A DNA stretch of 57,005 bases from contig NZ_ML660068.1 of the NCBI RefSeq assembly GCF_007004665.1, forward strand, positions 1 through 57,005. The letters are read 5' to 3'. Origin of the DNA: Denitrobaculum tricleocarpae (lineage in GTDB: Bacteria; Pseudomonadota; Alphaproteobacteria; Kiloniellales; Kiloniellaceae). The notes beneath the pieces were generated by a model, which saw only the letters and a program-made list of their open reading frames with translations, did not search any database and was not told where the DNA came from. Below are positions 23,877 through 32,980 of the stretch, one piece after another. Within the stretch, counting starts at the first letter, position 1. Every line of letters begins with the position of its first letter. A program made the translations under genes and the position numbers.

Positions 23877-24710
23877 TCATGCTTCAGGTCCTATGTTTTG
23901 AATGACCTGGATGGTGGTATCGCGCACGGCGGGGATGGTCGGCTTGAGAATCTCCAAACGGTCGAAGATCTCGCCGTGTTGCCGAAGGTTCTCTTTCAGC
24001 GCCTGTCCAAAGGCCATGCGCAATTCAGTGCCGATGTTGAACTTCGAGACCCGGGTCTCTCGTGCCAGTTTCCTGCGGGTTTCGAAGGGAATGCCGCTGC
24101 CCCCGTGCAGCACCAGGGGAATCGAGGTCGCCGCCTCCACGGCGGCCAGGGCTTTGAAGTCGATCCCGGCGGTTTTTTCCGTCTGCAAATGAACGTTGCC
24201 GACCGAGATCGCCATGGCGTCGGCGCCGCTCTCCTTCTCAAAGCGTCCCGCTTCGGCAGGATCGGTCGTTGCCGAGGCCGCCCCTTGGGCATAGCCGACG
24301 AAACCCACTTCGCCCTCGACCGAAACACCGGCGGCATGCGCCTTCTCGACGATCCGGGCGGTGATCTCGATGTTCTCGGCGATCGGTAGTTTCGAGCCGT
24401 CGAACATCACCGAGGTAAAGCCGTGGTCGATGCCCTCCAGGCAGTCTTCCGGCGCGTAGCCGTGATCGATGTGGCAGACGACGGGCACGCGGGCCTGGTC
24501 CGCCAGATGCCGGAACATCTTGCCCAAAACCGCAACCGGTGTGTGTTTGCGGCAGCCGGGACCGGCTTGCAGGATGATCGCCATTCCGGCTTCCTCCGCC
24601 GCTTCCACATAGGCGCAGGCGTCCTCCCAGCCCAGCACCACAAGTCCGGCGACCGCATAGCCGCCGGACATCGCGTCCCGAAGAACGGAGCTGAGCGTCG
24701 CCGCCGTCAT
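23877..24710 (-). CDS. iolJ: Class II aldolase, probable DKGP aldolase IolJ
   Basis: 277 aa class II (zinc) aldolase related to FbaA, GatY and IolJ. Zinc ligands and active-site blocks are VVCHIDHG (about residue 80), SVEGEVGFVG (about 135), LVLHGGSGIP (about 205) and KFNIGTELR (about 230). The start overlaps the stop of iolB in ATGA (24707-24710). That context, with iolB, iolC and iolD immediately upstream, points to cleavage of 2-deoxy-5-keto-D-gluconate 6-phosphate into dihydroxyacetone phosphate and malonate semialdehyde. Fructose bisphosphate as the main substrate is less likely. Confidence 0.82.
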   Translation of the reverse strand: MTAATLSSVLRDAMSGGYAVAGLVVLGWEDACAYVEAAEEAGMAIILQAGPGCRKHTPVAVLGKMFRHLADQARVPVVCHIDHGYAPEDCLEGIDHGFTSVMFDGSKLPIAENIEITARIVEKAHAAGVSVEGEVGFVGYAQGAASATTDPAEAGRFEKESGADAMAISVGNVHLQTEKTAGIDFKALAAVEAATSIPLVLHGGSGIPFETRRKLARETRVSKFNIGTELRMAFGQALKENLRQHGEIFDRLEILKPTIPAVRDTTIQVIQNIGPEA

Positions 24711-25549
24711 TTGAACTTGGCGATCATGTCCTTGATGCCGGGAATGGTCTCGACCTGATAGGCGTGGGTCGGATGGAAGTACTGCTTAAGGGAGCGCTGG
24801 CTGAGCCCGCCCAGGATCGTGAAGTAGTACATTTCATAGCCCGGCGCGACGACGCAGGGGTGGTAGCCCTTGTCGATGATGAAGGTCGAACCGTCGACGA
24901 TATGAAAGGCCTCGCCGACCTTGTCTTCTTCCGTTTGCAAAAGCTGCATGCCGAAACCGTGCCCCGGCTTAAAGCGGAAGTTGTAGACCTCGTCGTGGCG
25001 GGATTCATCGGGCAGCAGATCGGAGTCATGCTTGTGCGAAGGGAAGCCGGACCAGCCGCCCTGGCCCACGGTGTAAAGCTCGGAGACCAGCAGGCGCCCG
25101 ACCTTGTCGTGATACTTGGTGCCGAAGATGTGCTTGATCTTACGGTGCGTCTTGGTGTCGTCCGAACCGTACTGCACCTTGTCGATATCCGCGGCCCGGA
25201 CCGCGAAGGGCTCGAGCACGTCGTCGTATTTGGCACCGGCAATGAAGACTTCGGCGTCATCGGAAGCGCAGACAAAGTTTGCCTTGGCAGCGGTCGGCAC
25301 ATAGACGCCCTCGGGCTCGCCGTCCCAGACATCGCTGCGGCGCAGGCCGATCCCGGCGTAGGCTTCGCCCTCGACCTCGACATCGACGGTTCCGGTCGCG
25401 GGCACGATGCAGGTTTCGTAGCCGGGAGTCCGGTATTCGAAAGCTTGGCCCTTCTTCAGCTTGACGATGTTGAAGTAGGTGAGGGGAACGCGCGAATCCT
25501 CGAGGTCGATGATCGGCTTGTTGTGGTTATCAAACGGGGCAATGTGCAT
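24707..25549 (-). CDS. iolB: 5-deoxy-glucuronate isomerase IolB
   Basis: 280 aa bicupin-like isomerase converting 5-deoxy-glucuronate to 2-deoxy-5-keto-gluconate in inositol degradation. Family-specific stretches include GGWSGFPSHKHD (metal-binding histidines) near residue 165, RHDEVYNF near 180 and KGYHPCVVAPGYEMYYF near 235. The start lies inside the 3' end of iolC (20-base overlap) and the stop overlaps iolJ. The order iolD-iolC-iolB-iolJ reflects the pathway. Confidence 0.95.
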   Translation of the reverse strand: MHIAPFDNHNKPIIDLEDSRVPLTYFNIVKLKKGQAFEYRTPGYETCIVPATGTVDVEVEGEAYAGIGLRRSDVWDGEPEGVYVPTAAKANFVCASDDAEVFIAGAKYDDVLEPFAVRAADIDKVQYGSDDTKTHRKIKHIFGTKYHDKVGRLLVSELYTVGQGGWSGFPSHKHDSDLLPDESRHDEVYNFRFKPGHGFGMQLLQTEEDKVGEAFHIVDGSTFIIDKGYHPCVVAPGYEMYYFTILGGLSQRSLKQYFHPTHAYQVETIPGIKDMIAKFK

Positions 25550-26555
25550 GGTGCTCTCCGGGGGCAGTGGTTTCTTGAGAAGATAGGATGGGATGGGCCG
25601 ACACGAAGTCGGCCAGCTCTTTGGGATCGGGCATGGCGGTGGAGCAGGAAACCCGGGTCACGACAATCGCGGCAGACGCGGAGCCCTGTCGAACGGCGTC
25701 CTTCGGTGAGAGGCCGTCCGCCAGTCCCGCCAGAAAACCGCCCATAAAGGCGTCGCCTGCGCCCGTCGGCTTGAGTGCCCGAACGGGATAGATACCGGTC
25801 TCGAAGCTTTCCGTAGCGGTAAAGGTGACGGAGCCGCGCTCGCCCATCTTGTAGACGACCAGCGAGGGGAAAGCCTGGAGCAGGGACCGCGCATGTTCGA
25901 AGCCATCCTGCCCGGGCCCGGCGGCGACATTGAACTCGACATCGTTGCCGATCACCAGGTCGCAGTGTTCGATGGCGCGGGTGTAAACCTCGGCGGCCTC
26001 TTCCTGCGACACCCAGGAGTAGGGCCGGTAGTCCATGTCGATGATCACGGGTGTTCCGGCGGCGCGGGCAAGTTCGATGGCGCGGAAGATGGCCGAACGC
26101 GAGGGTTCGGCGGCGAGCGCGGTCCCCGAGAGGATCACACCGCCTGCGGCGGCGTAATCCAGGGACTCCACATCGCCGGGGCCCATATCGAAGTCCGCCG
26201 CGCCGTTGCGGTAGATCACCGACTGGCAGTTTTCCAGCCGGGTTTCGACCACCGCGAGGCTGTTGCGGGCTTCACCAGCCACGCTGCGGCAGTACTTCGT
26301 GCCGACCCCGAACCTGGCGAGCCGCGCCGTCGCAAAACGTCCGACCGCGTCATCCGAGACGCAGGTGACCACCTCCGCGCCGCAGCCCAGCCTGGCAAGG
26401 GCGACCGCCGTGTTGGCCGCCGATCCGCCGACATGAGCCGAAAAGCTGTCCGCCTCTTCCAGGACGGTACCGGGCGGCTCGGCATAGAAATCCATGCCGG
26501 CCCGGCCAACGACGAGGAAGCTCCTCCGCTTCAGTTTGTCGATGAGCTTTTCCAT
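25530..26555 (-). CDS. iolC: 5-dehydro-2-deoxygluconokinase IolC
   Basis: 341 aa PfkB-family kinase phosphorylating 2-deoxy-5-keto-D-gluconate. VGGSAANTAVALARLG (about residue 35) and PTGAGDAFMGGFLAGL (about 275, catalytic Asp and anion hole) are present. The start is the ATG 26553-26555; the frame is open farther upstream but there it overlaps iolD and lacks kinase homology. A His-rich tail (EHHAHCPV) ends the protein inside iolB. The iolD stop is only five bases upstream. Confidence 0.94.
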   Translation of the reverse strand: MEKLIDKLKRRSFLVVGRAGMDFYAEPPGTVLEEADSFSAHVGGSAANTAVALARLGCGAEVVTCVSDDAVGRFATARLARFGVGTKYCRSVAGEARNSLAVVETRLENCQSVIYRNGAADFDMGPGDVESLDYAAAGGVILSGTALAAEPSRSAIFRAIELARAAGTPVIIDMDYRPYSWVSQEEAAEVYTRAIEHCDLVIGNDVEFNVAAGPGQDGFEHARSLLQAFPSLVVYKMGERGSVTFTATESFETGIYPVRALKPTGAGDAFMGGFLAGLADGLSPKDAVRQGSASAAIVVTRVSCSTAMPDPKELADFVSAHPILSSQETTAPGEHHAHCPV

Positions 26556-26560
26556 GATTG

Positions 26561-28432
26561 TTAGACGCCTTGCCTCTGCTTGCGGCGGCTTTCTTCGGAG
26601 TCCTTGCGTGCGGCATCGATTTCTTTTCTGTCGGTCACCGCCGGAATGCCGGTCTCCCACCAGGTGTGCCCCTCCTGGGTCCAGCCTTCGAAGGCATCGA
26701 CTTTCAGGGAGATCACGTAGGTGCGGTCCGAGGTCTTGGCCCGCTCGAAAGCCTCCTTGAGCGCAGCAATGGACTCAACCGTTTCCGCATTCGCGCCCAT
26801 GGCCCTGGCGTGGGCTTCGAAATCGACCGCGAAGGGCTCAACCGCCAGATTGCAATCCTTGATCAGGTTGTTGAAGGAGACGTTGCCGGTGTTGTTCTGC
26901 AGCTTGTTGATCACCGCGAAACCGCCGTTGTCGCAGACAACGACAATCAGCTTCTTGCCCGACAATACCGAGGAATAGATGTCCGAATTCAGCATCAGGT
27001 AGGAACCGTCACCGGTGAAAATGATGGTCTCGCGCTCCGGCTCGTCTTCCTGTTGCGCGATGCGTGCACCCCAGCCGCCCGAAATCTCGTAGCCCATGCA
27101 GGAAAAGCCGAATTCCACATCGACCGTTCCCAGCGACTTTGTGCGCCAGTTCGCTGTCACCTCGGCGGGCAGGCCTCCGGCGGCGGCAACCACCCGGTCG
27201 CGCGGGTCGCAGAGTTCGTTCACCACGCCGATGACCTGGGCGTAGGACATGGGGCGGTTGCCGGGCCGGATGTTCTCATCGACATAGTGGTTCCAGGCCG
27301 CACGCTCGTCCGCCGCGAAGCCGCTCCAGCTTGAGGACGCGGCGTGATCGCCGAGCGCCGCAGACAGCAGGCGCAGCGAGAGCTTGGCATCGCCGACCAC
27401 CGGCAGGGAGAGGTGCTTGCTGGCGTCGTGGCGCCCGACATTGAGGCCGATGATCCGGGCCTCCTGATCGAAGGCGGTCCAGGAGCCGGTGGTGAAATCC
27501 TGCAGCCGCGTGCCGACCGCCAGGATGACGTCGGCCTTTTCCGCGAGCTGATTGGCGGAGTTCGAGCCCGTCACGCCGACCGGGCCGCAGTTGAGCGGAT
27601 GCTCGAACAGCAGGTTGGCACGCCCGGCGATGGTCTCGACCACCGGGATGTTGTGCTTCTCGGCGAAGGTGGCCAGCTCGGTGGTGGCCTTGCTGTATTG
27701 CACGCCGCCGCCCGCGATGATGACCGGGCGTTCGGCGGCGGTTAGCATTTCGGCGGCCGCGGCGATTTCCTCCTGATCCGGAGTCTGCCGCCGGATACGG
27801 TGCACGCGCTCCTCGAAGAAGGCGAGCGGATAGTCGTAGGCCCAGCCCTGGGTGTCCTGCGGCAAACCCAGGAAAGCCGGGCCGCAGTCCGCGGGATCCA
27901 GCATGGTGTTGATGGCGGCGGGCAGGGACTGAATGATCTGCGCCGGATGGGTGATGCGGTCCCAGTAGCGGGAGACGGACTTGAAGGCGTCATTGACCGA
28001 GAGACTCGGATCGCCGAAGTGTTCGACCTGTTGCAGCACCGGGTCGGGCAGGCGGGTCTGGAAGGCATCGCCCGCCAGCATCAGCAGCGGCAGGCGGTTG
28101 GTGTGGGCGATGCCCGCCGCGGTCAGCATGTTGGTCGTGCCGGGGCCTGCGGACGCGGTGGTGAACATGAAACGCTGCCGGAGTTTCTGCTTGGCGTAGG
28201 CGATGGCGGCCATGGCCATGGACTGTTCGTTCTGCCCGCGCCAGAGCGGCAGTTCCGTGCGATGGTTGTAAAGGGCCTCGCCCAGGCAGGTGACGTTGCC
28301 ATGACCGAAGATTGCAAAACCGCCGCCGCAGAGCCGGGTTTTCTCCCCGTCGATCATGATGAACTGGTTCGCAAGGTGCCGGACCAGCGCCTGGGCCATG
28401 GTAAGCCGGACGGTTTTTCCCCTGCCGGACAT
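26561..28432 (-). CDS. iolD: 3D-trihydroxycyclohexane-1,2-dione hydrolase IolD
   Basis: 623 aa thiamine-diphosphate enzyme opening the diketo-inositol ring to 5-deoxy-glucuronate. It has the normal IolD length. The N-terminal domain carries GHGNVTCLGEAL (about 48-60) and RGQNEQSMAMAAIAYAK; the central domain has GVTGSNSANQLAEKADV; the C-terminal ThDP site is FTGDGSYLMLNSD (GDG about 475) with the Asn about 25 residues later. It is the first gene of iolDCBJ. Its promoter region holds a 22-bp palindrome shared with the transporter promoter. Confidence 0.96.
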   Translation of the reverse strand: MSGRGKTVRLTMAQALVRHLANQFIMIDGEKTRLCGGGFAIFGHGNVTCLGEALYNHRTELPLWRGQNEQSMAMAAIAYAKQKLRQRFMFTTASAGPGTTNMLTAAGIAHTNRLPLLMLAGDAFQTRLPDPVLQQVEHFGDPSLSVNDAFKSVSRYWDRITHPAQIIQSLPAAINTMLDPADCGPAFLGLPQDTQGWAYDYPLAFFEERVHRIRRQTPDQEEIAAAAEMLTAAERPVIIAGGGVQYSKATTELATFAEKHNIPVVETIAGRANLLFEHPLNCGPVGVTGSNSANQLAEKADVILAVGTRLQDFTTGSWTAFDQEARIIGLNVGRHDASKHLSLPVVGDAKLSLRLLSAALGDHAASSSWSGFAADERAAWNHYVDENIRPGNRPMSYAQVIGVVNELCDPRDRVVAAAGGLPAEVTANWRTKSLGTVDVEFGFSCMGYEISGGWGARIAQQEDEPERETIIFTGDGSYLMLNSDIYSSVLSGKKLIVVVCDNGGFAVINKLQNNTGNVSFNNLIKDCNLAVEPFAVDFEAHARAMGANAETVESIAALKEAFERAKTSDRTYVISLKVDAFEGWTQEGHTWWETGIPAVTDRKEIDAARKDSEESRRKQRQGV

Positions 28433-28490
28433 TGAGTTCTCCCGAAGTCGAAATGATGCTTGACGCTTTACGCTAAAACGAGCTTAGTTG

Positions 28491-28512
28491 TTTTTGCAAC
28501 CGGTTGCAAAAA
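28491..28512. promoter_or_regulatory. LacI-type operator, copy 1 (iolD / idh promoter)
   Basis: A perfect 22-bp palindrome lies between divergent iolD (start 28432) and the dehydrogenase gene (start 28537). Its central 20 bases are TTTTGCAACCGGTTGCAAAA, with the central CG of LacI-family operators. The same 20 bases recur at 32884-32903 next to a lacI-type gene. Probably bound by the regulator encoded at 31780-32781. Confidence 0.85.
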
Positions 28513-28536
28513 AGAATCTCTTCTTCGGGAACGATC

Positions 28537-29655
28537 ATGCGGAATTTGGGTATCGGCATCGTCGGTGGCGGCTATATGGGCAAGGCGCATGCCGTGGCCC
28601 TGCAGGCGGTCGGCGCGGTTTTCGATACGGCGTTGCGGCCGGTGTGCGAAATGATCTGCACAACCACGGAAGAAGGCGCGAAAGAGAAGGCGCGGGCACT
28701 GGGCTTCAAGCGCTCGACCGCCGCTTGGCGGACTCTCGTCGAGGATCCCGTAGTAGAGGCGATCGTCATCGCGTCGCCGCAGGCCTTCCATCGGGACATC
28801 GCTCTGGCGGCCTTCGAACGCGGCAAGCCGGTCTTTTGCGAAAAACCTCTGGGGGCCGGGCTGGAGGACAGCCGGGTGATGGTGGCGGCGGCCGAGCGCA
28901 GCGGCTGTGCCAACATGACCGGTTTCAACTACATCCGCACGCCTGCGTCCCAGCTGGCGCGGCAAATCATTGCCTCGGGTGAAGTCGGCGAGGTCACCTA
29001 CTTTCGCGGCGAGCATACCGAAGACTTTCTGTCCGACCCTGAAGCGCCGGCCAGCTGGCGCACCCAGGGACGCGCCAACGGCACCATGGGGGATCTGGCG
29101 CCGCACATGATCAATGGCGCCCTGGCGCTGATGGGGCCGATCGAAAGCCTGATGGCGGATATCGAGACCGTGCACGGATCGCGCCCCGATTCCGGCGGTT
29201 CGCCGGAGACGGTTACCAACGACGACCATGGCCAGTTCCTCTGCCGCTTCGAGAACGGGGCCATGGGTATGCTCTACTTCAGCCGGATCGCGACCGGCCG
29301 CAAGATGGGCTACGCCTATGAGGTCTTCGGCACGAAGGGCGCGCTGCGCTTCGATCAGGAAGACCAGAACGCCCTCTGGCTTTACAAGGGCGATGCGGCG
29401 GGTGACCGGCAGGGCTACACCAAGATCCTGACCGGTGCCGAGCATCCGGATTACGTCCATTTTTGCCTGGGACCGGGCCACGGAACCGGGTATCAGGATC
29501 AGATTATCATCGAGGCGCGGGATTTCCTGCGGGCGATCGAGACCGGTGATGCCGTTTGGCCCACTTTCCGGGACGGGATGGAGGTCAATCGGGTGATCGC
29601 GGCGGCCTGGGCTTCGCAGGAAGAACGAAGATGGGTCTCGCTGAACTCCATTTGA
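28537..29655 (+). CDS. Gfo/Idh/MocA oxidoreductase, probable inositol 2-dehydrogenase
   Basis: 372 aa. GIVGGGYMGKAHA (about residue 8-20) is the NAD(P) loop, VFCEKPLGAGLEDS (about 108) carries the EKP motif and the GDLAPHMINGALALMG block near residue 185 carries the catalytic Asp/His. The ATG at 28537 is preferred; a frame from 28504 would run through the operator. It is the first gene of the operon divergent from iolD and is followed by an iolE-like gene and a second dehydrogenase. It likely oxidises myo-inositol or an isomer to the keto-inositol. Confidence 0.86.
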   Translation: MRNLGIGIVGGGYMGKAHAVALQAVGAVFDTALRPVCEMICTTTEEGAKEKARALGFKRSTAAWRTLVEDPVVEAIVIASPQAFHRDIALAAFERGKPVFCEKPLGAGLEDSRVMVAAAERSGCANMTGFNYIRTPASQLARQIIASGEVGEVTYFRGEHTEDFLSDPEAPASWRTQGRANGTMGDLAPHMINGALALMGPIESLMADIETVHGSRPDSGGSPETVTNDDHGQFLCRFENGAMGMLYFSRIATGRKMGYAYEVFGTKGALRFDQEDQNALWLYKGDAAGDRQGYTKILTGAEHPDYVHFCLGPGHGTGYQDQIIIEARDFLRAIETGDAVWPTFRDGMEVNRVIAAAWASQEERRWVSLNSI

Positions 29656-29697
29656 ACAGCGGTCCATTACAAGAAACTCAAAGAAAACAGGAAGACG

Positions 29698-30591
29698 ATG
29701 TCGATCAGAATTGGAAATGCACCCTGCTCCTGGGGTGTTGAGTTCGCGGGCGATCCACGCAATCCAAGCTGGACCCGGGTTCTGGATGAGTGCAAGGCGG
29801 CGGGCTACAAAGGCATCGAACTGGGGCCGATCGGCTTCATGCCCGAGGATCCGCAGGAGCTTGGCGAGGCCCTGGCTGAACGGGAGCTTGAGCTGATCGG
29901 TGGCGTTGTCTTCCGGCCCTTCCACGACCCCGAGAAGTGGGAAGAAGTTCTGGACGGTGCGACCCGCACCTGCGCCGCCTTGAAGGCGCACGGGGCTGAG
30001 CATCTGGTATTGATCGATTCCATCTCACCGCGCCGGGCGCCTACGGCGGGCCGGCCCGACGAAGCCGAGCAGATGAGTGCCGACGAATGGAAGGGCTACG
30101 TTGAGCGGATCCGCCGGATCGCCAGGATCGGCAGCGAGGACTACGGCCTGACCGTGGCGATCCATCCCCATGCTGCGGGCTTCATGGATTTCGAACCCGA
30201 AGTCGAACGCCTGCTATCCGAGGTCCACGAAGACCTGCTGAAGATCTGCCTGGATACCGGCCACGCGCGCTACGCAGGCTTCGATCCCCTTGCTTTCATG
30301 CAGCGCCACATGGACCGCATCTCCTATATGCACTTCAAGGACATCGATCCGCAGGTGAAGACGGACGTCATCGCCAAGCGGACGGATTTCTATAAGGCCT
30401 GCGGACAGGGCATCTTCTGCACCCTGGGCAAGGGCGAGACGGATTTCCCGGCGGTGCATAAGTACTTGAACGATGTCAGCTTTACCGGCTGGTGCACGGT
30501 CGAGCAGGACTGCGATCCGGAGATCCGTGACACCGCATTGGCTGACGCCCGCGCAAACCGCGAGTATCTTGAATCCATTGGCTTCGCCTGA
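29698..30591 (+). CDS. iolE: Inosose dehydratase-like TIM-barrel protein (IolE family)
   Basis: 297 aa AP-endonuclease-2-fold sugar isomerase/dehydratase. It opens with IGNAPCSWGVEF, a form typical of IolE-like proteins. Metal-binding positions are E41ish (GIELGPIG), HPHAAGF (about 162), CLDTGHARYAG (about 190), HFKD (about 217) and a late WCTVEQD (about 270). In this inositol cluster it is the best candidate for dehydrating 2-keto-myo-inositol, the step between the dehydrogenases and IolD. An IolI/IolH-type isomerase is the alternative. Confidence 0.8.
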   Translation: MSIRIGNAPCSWGVEFAGDPRNPSWTRVLDECKAAGYKGIELGPIGFMPEDPQELGEALAERELELIGGVVFRPFHDPEKWEEVLDGATRTCAALKAHGAEHLVLIDSISPRRAPTAGRPDEAEQMSADEWKGYVERIRRIARIGSEDYGLTVAIHPHAAGFMDFEPEVERLLSEVHEDLLKICLDTGHARYAGFDPLAFMQRHMDRISYMHFKDIDPQVKTDVIAKRTDFYKACGQGIFCTLGKGETDFPAVHKYLNDVSFTGWCTVEQDCDPEIRDTALADARANREYLESIGFA

Positions 30592-30617
30592 GCCTGAGCT
30601 ATAGCGGGAACGGACTT

Positions 30618-31775
30618 ATGACCAAGCTGAAGTGGGGCATGATCGGCGGCGGCGAGGGCAGCCAGATCGGCCCGGCGCACCGTCTCGGCGCGGGCCTGGA
30701 TGGCCTCTTCGAGTTGACTGCCGGCGCGCTGGACGCCGATGCGAAAAAGGGCCGCGCCTACGCCCGGCGCCTGGAGATTGCCCCCGATCGCGCTTACGGC
30801 GACTGGCGGGAGATGCTGGCCGGAGAATCCGCGCGGGAGGACCGGATCGATCTGGTTACCGTCGCGACGCCTAATTCGACGCACTTCGAAATCACCAGGG
30901 CCTTTCTGGAACAAGGCTTTGACGTGCTCTGCGAAAAGCCCATGACCATGACCGTGGAGGAGGGCGAGGAGATTGTGGCGCTGGCGGAAAAGTCCGGGCG
31001 GATCTGCGCGGTGAACTACGGCTACAGCGGCTATCCTCTGGTCCGTCACATGCGGGCCATGGTGGCGCGGGGTGACCTCGGGCAGGTGCGTCTGGTCAAA
31101 GCGGAGTTCGCCCACGGCTTCCACGCGGATGCCGCCGACGCGGATAACCCGCGTGTCCGCTGGCGCTACGATCCGGCCCAGGCCGGTGTCTCCGCCGTCA
31201 TGGCCGATTGCGGGATTCACGCGCTGCACATGGCCTGTTTCGTCACCGGGCAGGAGGTGACGAGCCTCTCCGCCGATTTCGCCTCTTGCATCGAGCGCCG
31301 CACTCTGGAAGACGACGGCATGGTCTCTTTCCGCATGACCGGCGGCGCGGTTGGCAGGCTCTGGACCAGCGCCGTCGCCGTGGGCCGGATGCACGGACTG
31401 AATATCCAGGTCTTCGGCGAAAAAGGTGGTCTACGCTGGGCACAGGAATGGCCGAACCAGCTTTACTGGACGCCTCTGAACGAGACCACCCGCACGCTTG
31501 AGCGTGGCGGGCCGGGGCTTTCGCCGGAGGCGGACCGTGCCTCACGGGTGACCATCGGTCATGCGGAGGGGATGCCTCTGGCCTTCGCCAACATCTACGC
31601 GGATCTCGCCGAGGTGATCACCGCGCGCAAAGAAGGCCGGGCACCCGATCCCGCCGCCACGCACACTCCGCGCGCCATTGACGGGCTGAATTCCATGGCG
31701 GCGGTCTATGCGGCTGTGGAGTCCGCGGGCAACGGCAGCCGCTGGACCGAAGTGCGGCCGCCTTCGCGGCGGTGA
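30618..31775 (+). CDS. Gfo/Idh/MocA oxidoreductase (second, IolW/IolU-like)
   Basis: 385 aa. The NAD(P) loop is modified to GMIGGGEGSQIGPAHR, as in several scyllo-inositol dehydrogenases and related enzymes. VLCEKPMTMTVEEGE has the EKP motif and MADCGIHALHMACFVTG the catalytic Asp/His region. It ends the idh-iolE-idh operon, four bases before the end of the convergent lacI-type gene. Having two dehydrogenases suggests use of more than one inositol isomer (for example scyllo- or D-chiro-inositol) or a sugar entering the same route. Confidence 0.85.
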   Translation: MTKLKWGMIGGGEGSQIGPAHRLGAGLDGLFELTAGALDADAKKGRAYARRLEIAPDRAYGDWREMLAGESAREDRIDLVTVATPNSTHFEITRAFLEQGFDVLCEKPMTMTVEEGEEIVALAEKSGRICAVNYGYSGYPLVRHMRAMVARGDLGQVRLVKAEFAHGFHADAADADNPRVRWRYDPAQAGVSAVMADCGIHALHMACFVTGQEVTSLSADFASCIERRTLEDDGMVSFRMTGGAVGRLWTSAVAVGRMHGLNIQVFGEKGGLRWAQEWPNQLYWTPLNETTRTLERGGPGLSPEADRASRVTIGHAEGMPLAFANIYADLAEVITARKEGRAPDPAATHTPRAIDGLNSMAAVYAAVESAGNGSRWTEVRPPSRR

Positions 31776-31779
31776 CTGG

Positions 31780-32781
31780 TTAGCCCTCGATTGGTTTCAG
31801 GGTGCCGCGCTCCACGACTGAGCAGGGGAAGAGGCGCACTTCCGGCGCTCTTTCCGGGGTGTCGAGCATGGAGACCACCAAATCCACCGAGCTCAGGATG
31901 ATCTCGCTGGTCGGCTGGCGGATCGTGGTCAGGCTGTAGGCCTGCCAGGCCGCCATGTTCATATCGTTGAAGCCGATAAAGCCGACATCCTGAGGGATCG
32001 ACAAACCTGCATCCCGGGCGGCATCCATGGCCCCCATGCAGATCAGATCGTCGCCGCAGAAGACCGCTTCGAATCTGCGGTCATTCAGGAGTTCGCGCAT
32101 CGCCTGCTGGCCGGAATTGTATGCGTAGGCATCGGCGTAGAGACTGGAAACGATTTCAAGCCCGATTTCTTTTGCGCGCCGGGTAAAGCCGGCCGCCCGG
32201 TCCTGGGCGGAGGTCGCGCTCTGCGGACCGCCGAGGAAGGCGACGCGTTTGTAGCGGTGTTTCTGCAGGGTTTCCGCCGCCAGCGCGCCGCAATGCTCGT
32301 TGTCGATGCCGACAATATGGATGTCCGGTGTCGAGGCGAAACGTCCGAAGGCATGGACAACCGGAACCTGCGCCTCCTTGAAGGCATGGGCGAAGAGGGG
32401 CGGCAGGGTCGAGGAGGCGACGATCACGCCGTCGACACTGTACTGTTTGAGAAGCTGAACCGAGGCCGAAGGGTCGGTCTGATCGGTCAGATTGACCAGC
32501 AGCGGGCGCAGATTGCGCTCCTGCAGCGCGCGGGTATAGAGATCGAAGACCTCCAGAAAGACCGGGTTCTGAAAATTGTTGGCGATCAGCCCGATCAGCT
32601 TGGTGCGGTTGGTCGCCAGGCTGCGCGCGATCAGGCTGGGCGAATAGCCGAGGTCGCGCGCCGCCTTCTCCACCTTTTTGCGGGTTTTGGCCGAGACGCT
32701 GGCGCCCTGGGTAAAGGTCCGGGAGACCGCCGAGCGGGAAACGCCGGCGCGCTCCGCGACTTCTTTGAGTGTGACTGCCAT
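31780..32781 (-). CDS. LacI-family transcriptional repressor
   Basis: 333 aa. The helix-turn-helix TLKEVAERAGVSRSAVSRTF (residues 4-23) and hinge helix SPSLIARSLATNRT are followed by a periplasmic-binding-protein-like sensor ending CSVVERGTLKP. It is divergent from the ABC binding-protein gene and sits between the two copies of the palindromic operator. It probably represses both the iol genes and the transporter, with inositol or a derivative as inducer. Confidence 0.93.
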   Translation of the reverse strand: MAVTLKEVAERAGVSRSAVSRTFTQGASVSAKTRKKVEKAARDLGYSPSLIARSLATNRTKLIGLIANNFQNPVFLEVFDLYTRALQERNLRPLLVNLTDQTDPSASVQLLKQYSVDGVIVASSTLPPLFAHAFKEAQVPVVHAFGRFASTPDIHIVGIDNEHCGALAAETLQKHRYKRVAFLGGPQSATSAQDRAAGFTRRAKEIGLEIVSSLYADAYAYNSGQQAMRELLNDRRFEAVFCGDDLICMGAMDAARDAGLSIPQDVGFIGFNDMNMAAWQAYSLTTIRQPTSEIILSSVDLVVSMLDTPERAPEVRLFPCSVVERGTLKPIEG

Positions 32782-32883
32782 TCGCTATTCTGCACCGACG
32801 CCGCGTGAGTGGGGCGCGCTCCGGCTCAGGTTTAGCTGAGTGAAACGCGTCCGGCCAAGGAAATGATGACCTCTTGTGGAAAA

Positions 32884-32903
32884 TTTTGCAACCGGTTGCA
32901 AAA
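32884..32903. promoter_or_regulatory. LacI-type operator, copy 2 (ABC transporter promoter)
   Basis: TTTTGCAACCGGTTGCAAAA, a perfect 20-bp palindrome identical to the core of 28491-28512. It lies 78 bases upstream of the ABC binding-protein ATG and about 100 bases upstream of the divergent lacI start, so it may serve both the transporter and autoregulation. Confidence 0.85.
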
Positions 32904-32980
32904 AACAACGATCTGTGGTTTATGGAAACTGTGGGTTGTCAGCGCTTGCCGTTGGCCCTGAATTACGGGAGGAAAAACAA

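Noticed and set aside
26556-26660. 35-codon N-terminal extension of iolC
   Set aside because: It overlaps the end of iolD and lacks kinase homology; ATG 26555 matches the family start.
32876-32980. 35-codon N-terminal extension of the FrcB-like protein
   Set aside because: It runs through the LacI operator; the downstream ATG has a strong ribosome site and begins a signal peptide.
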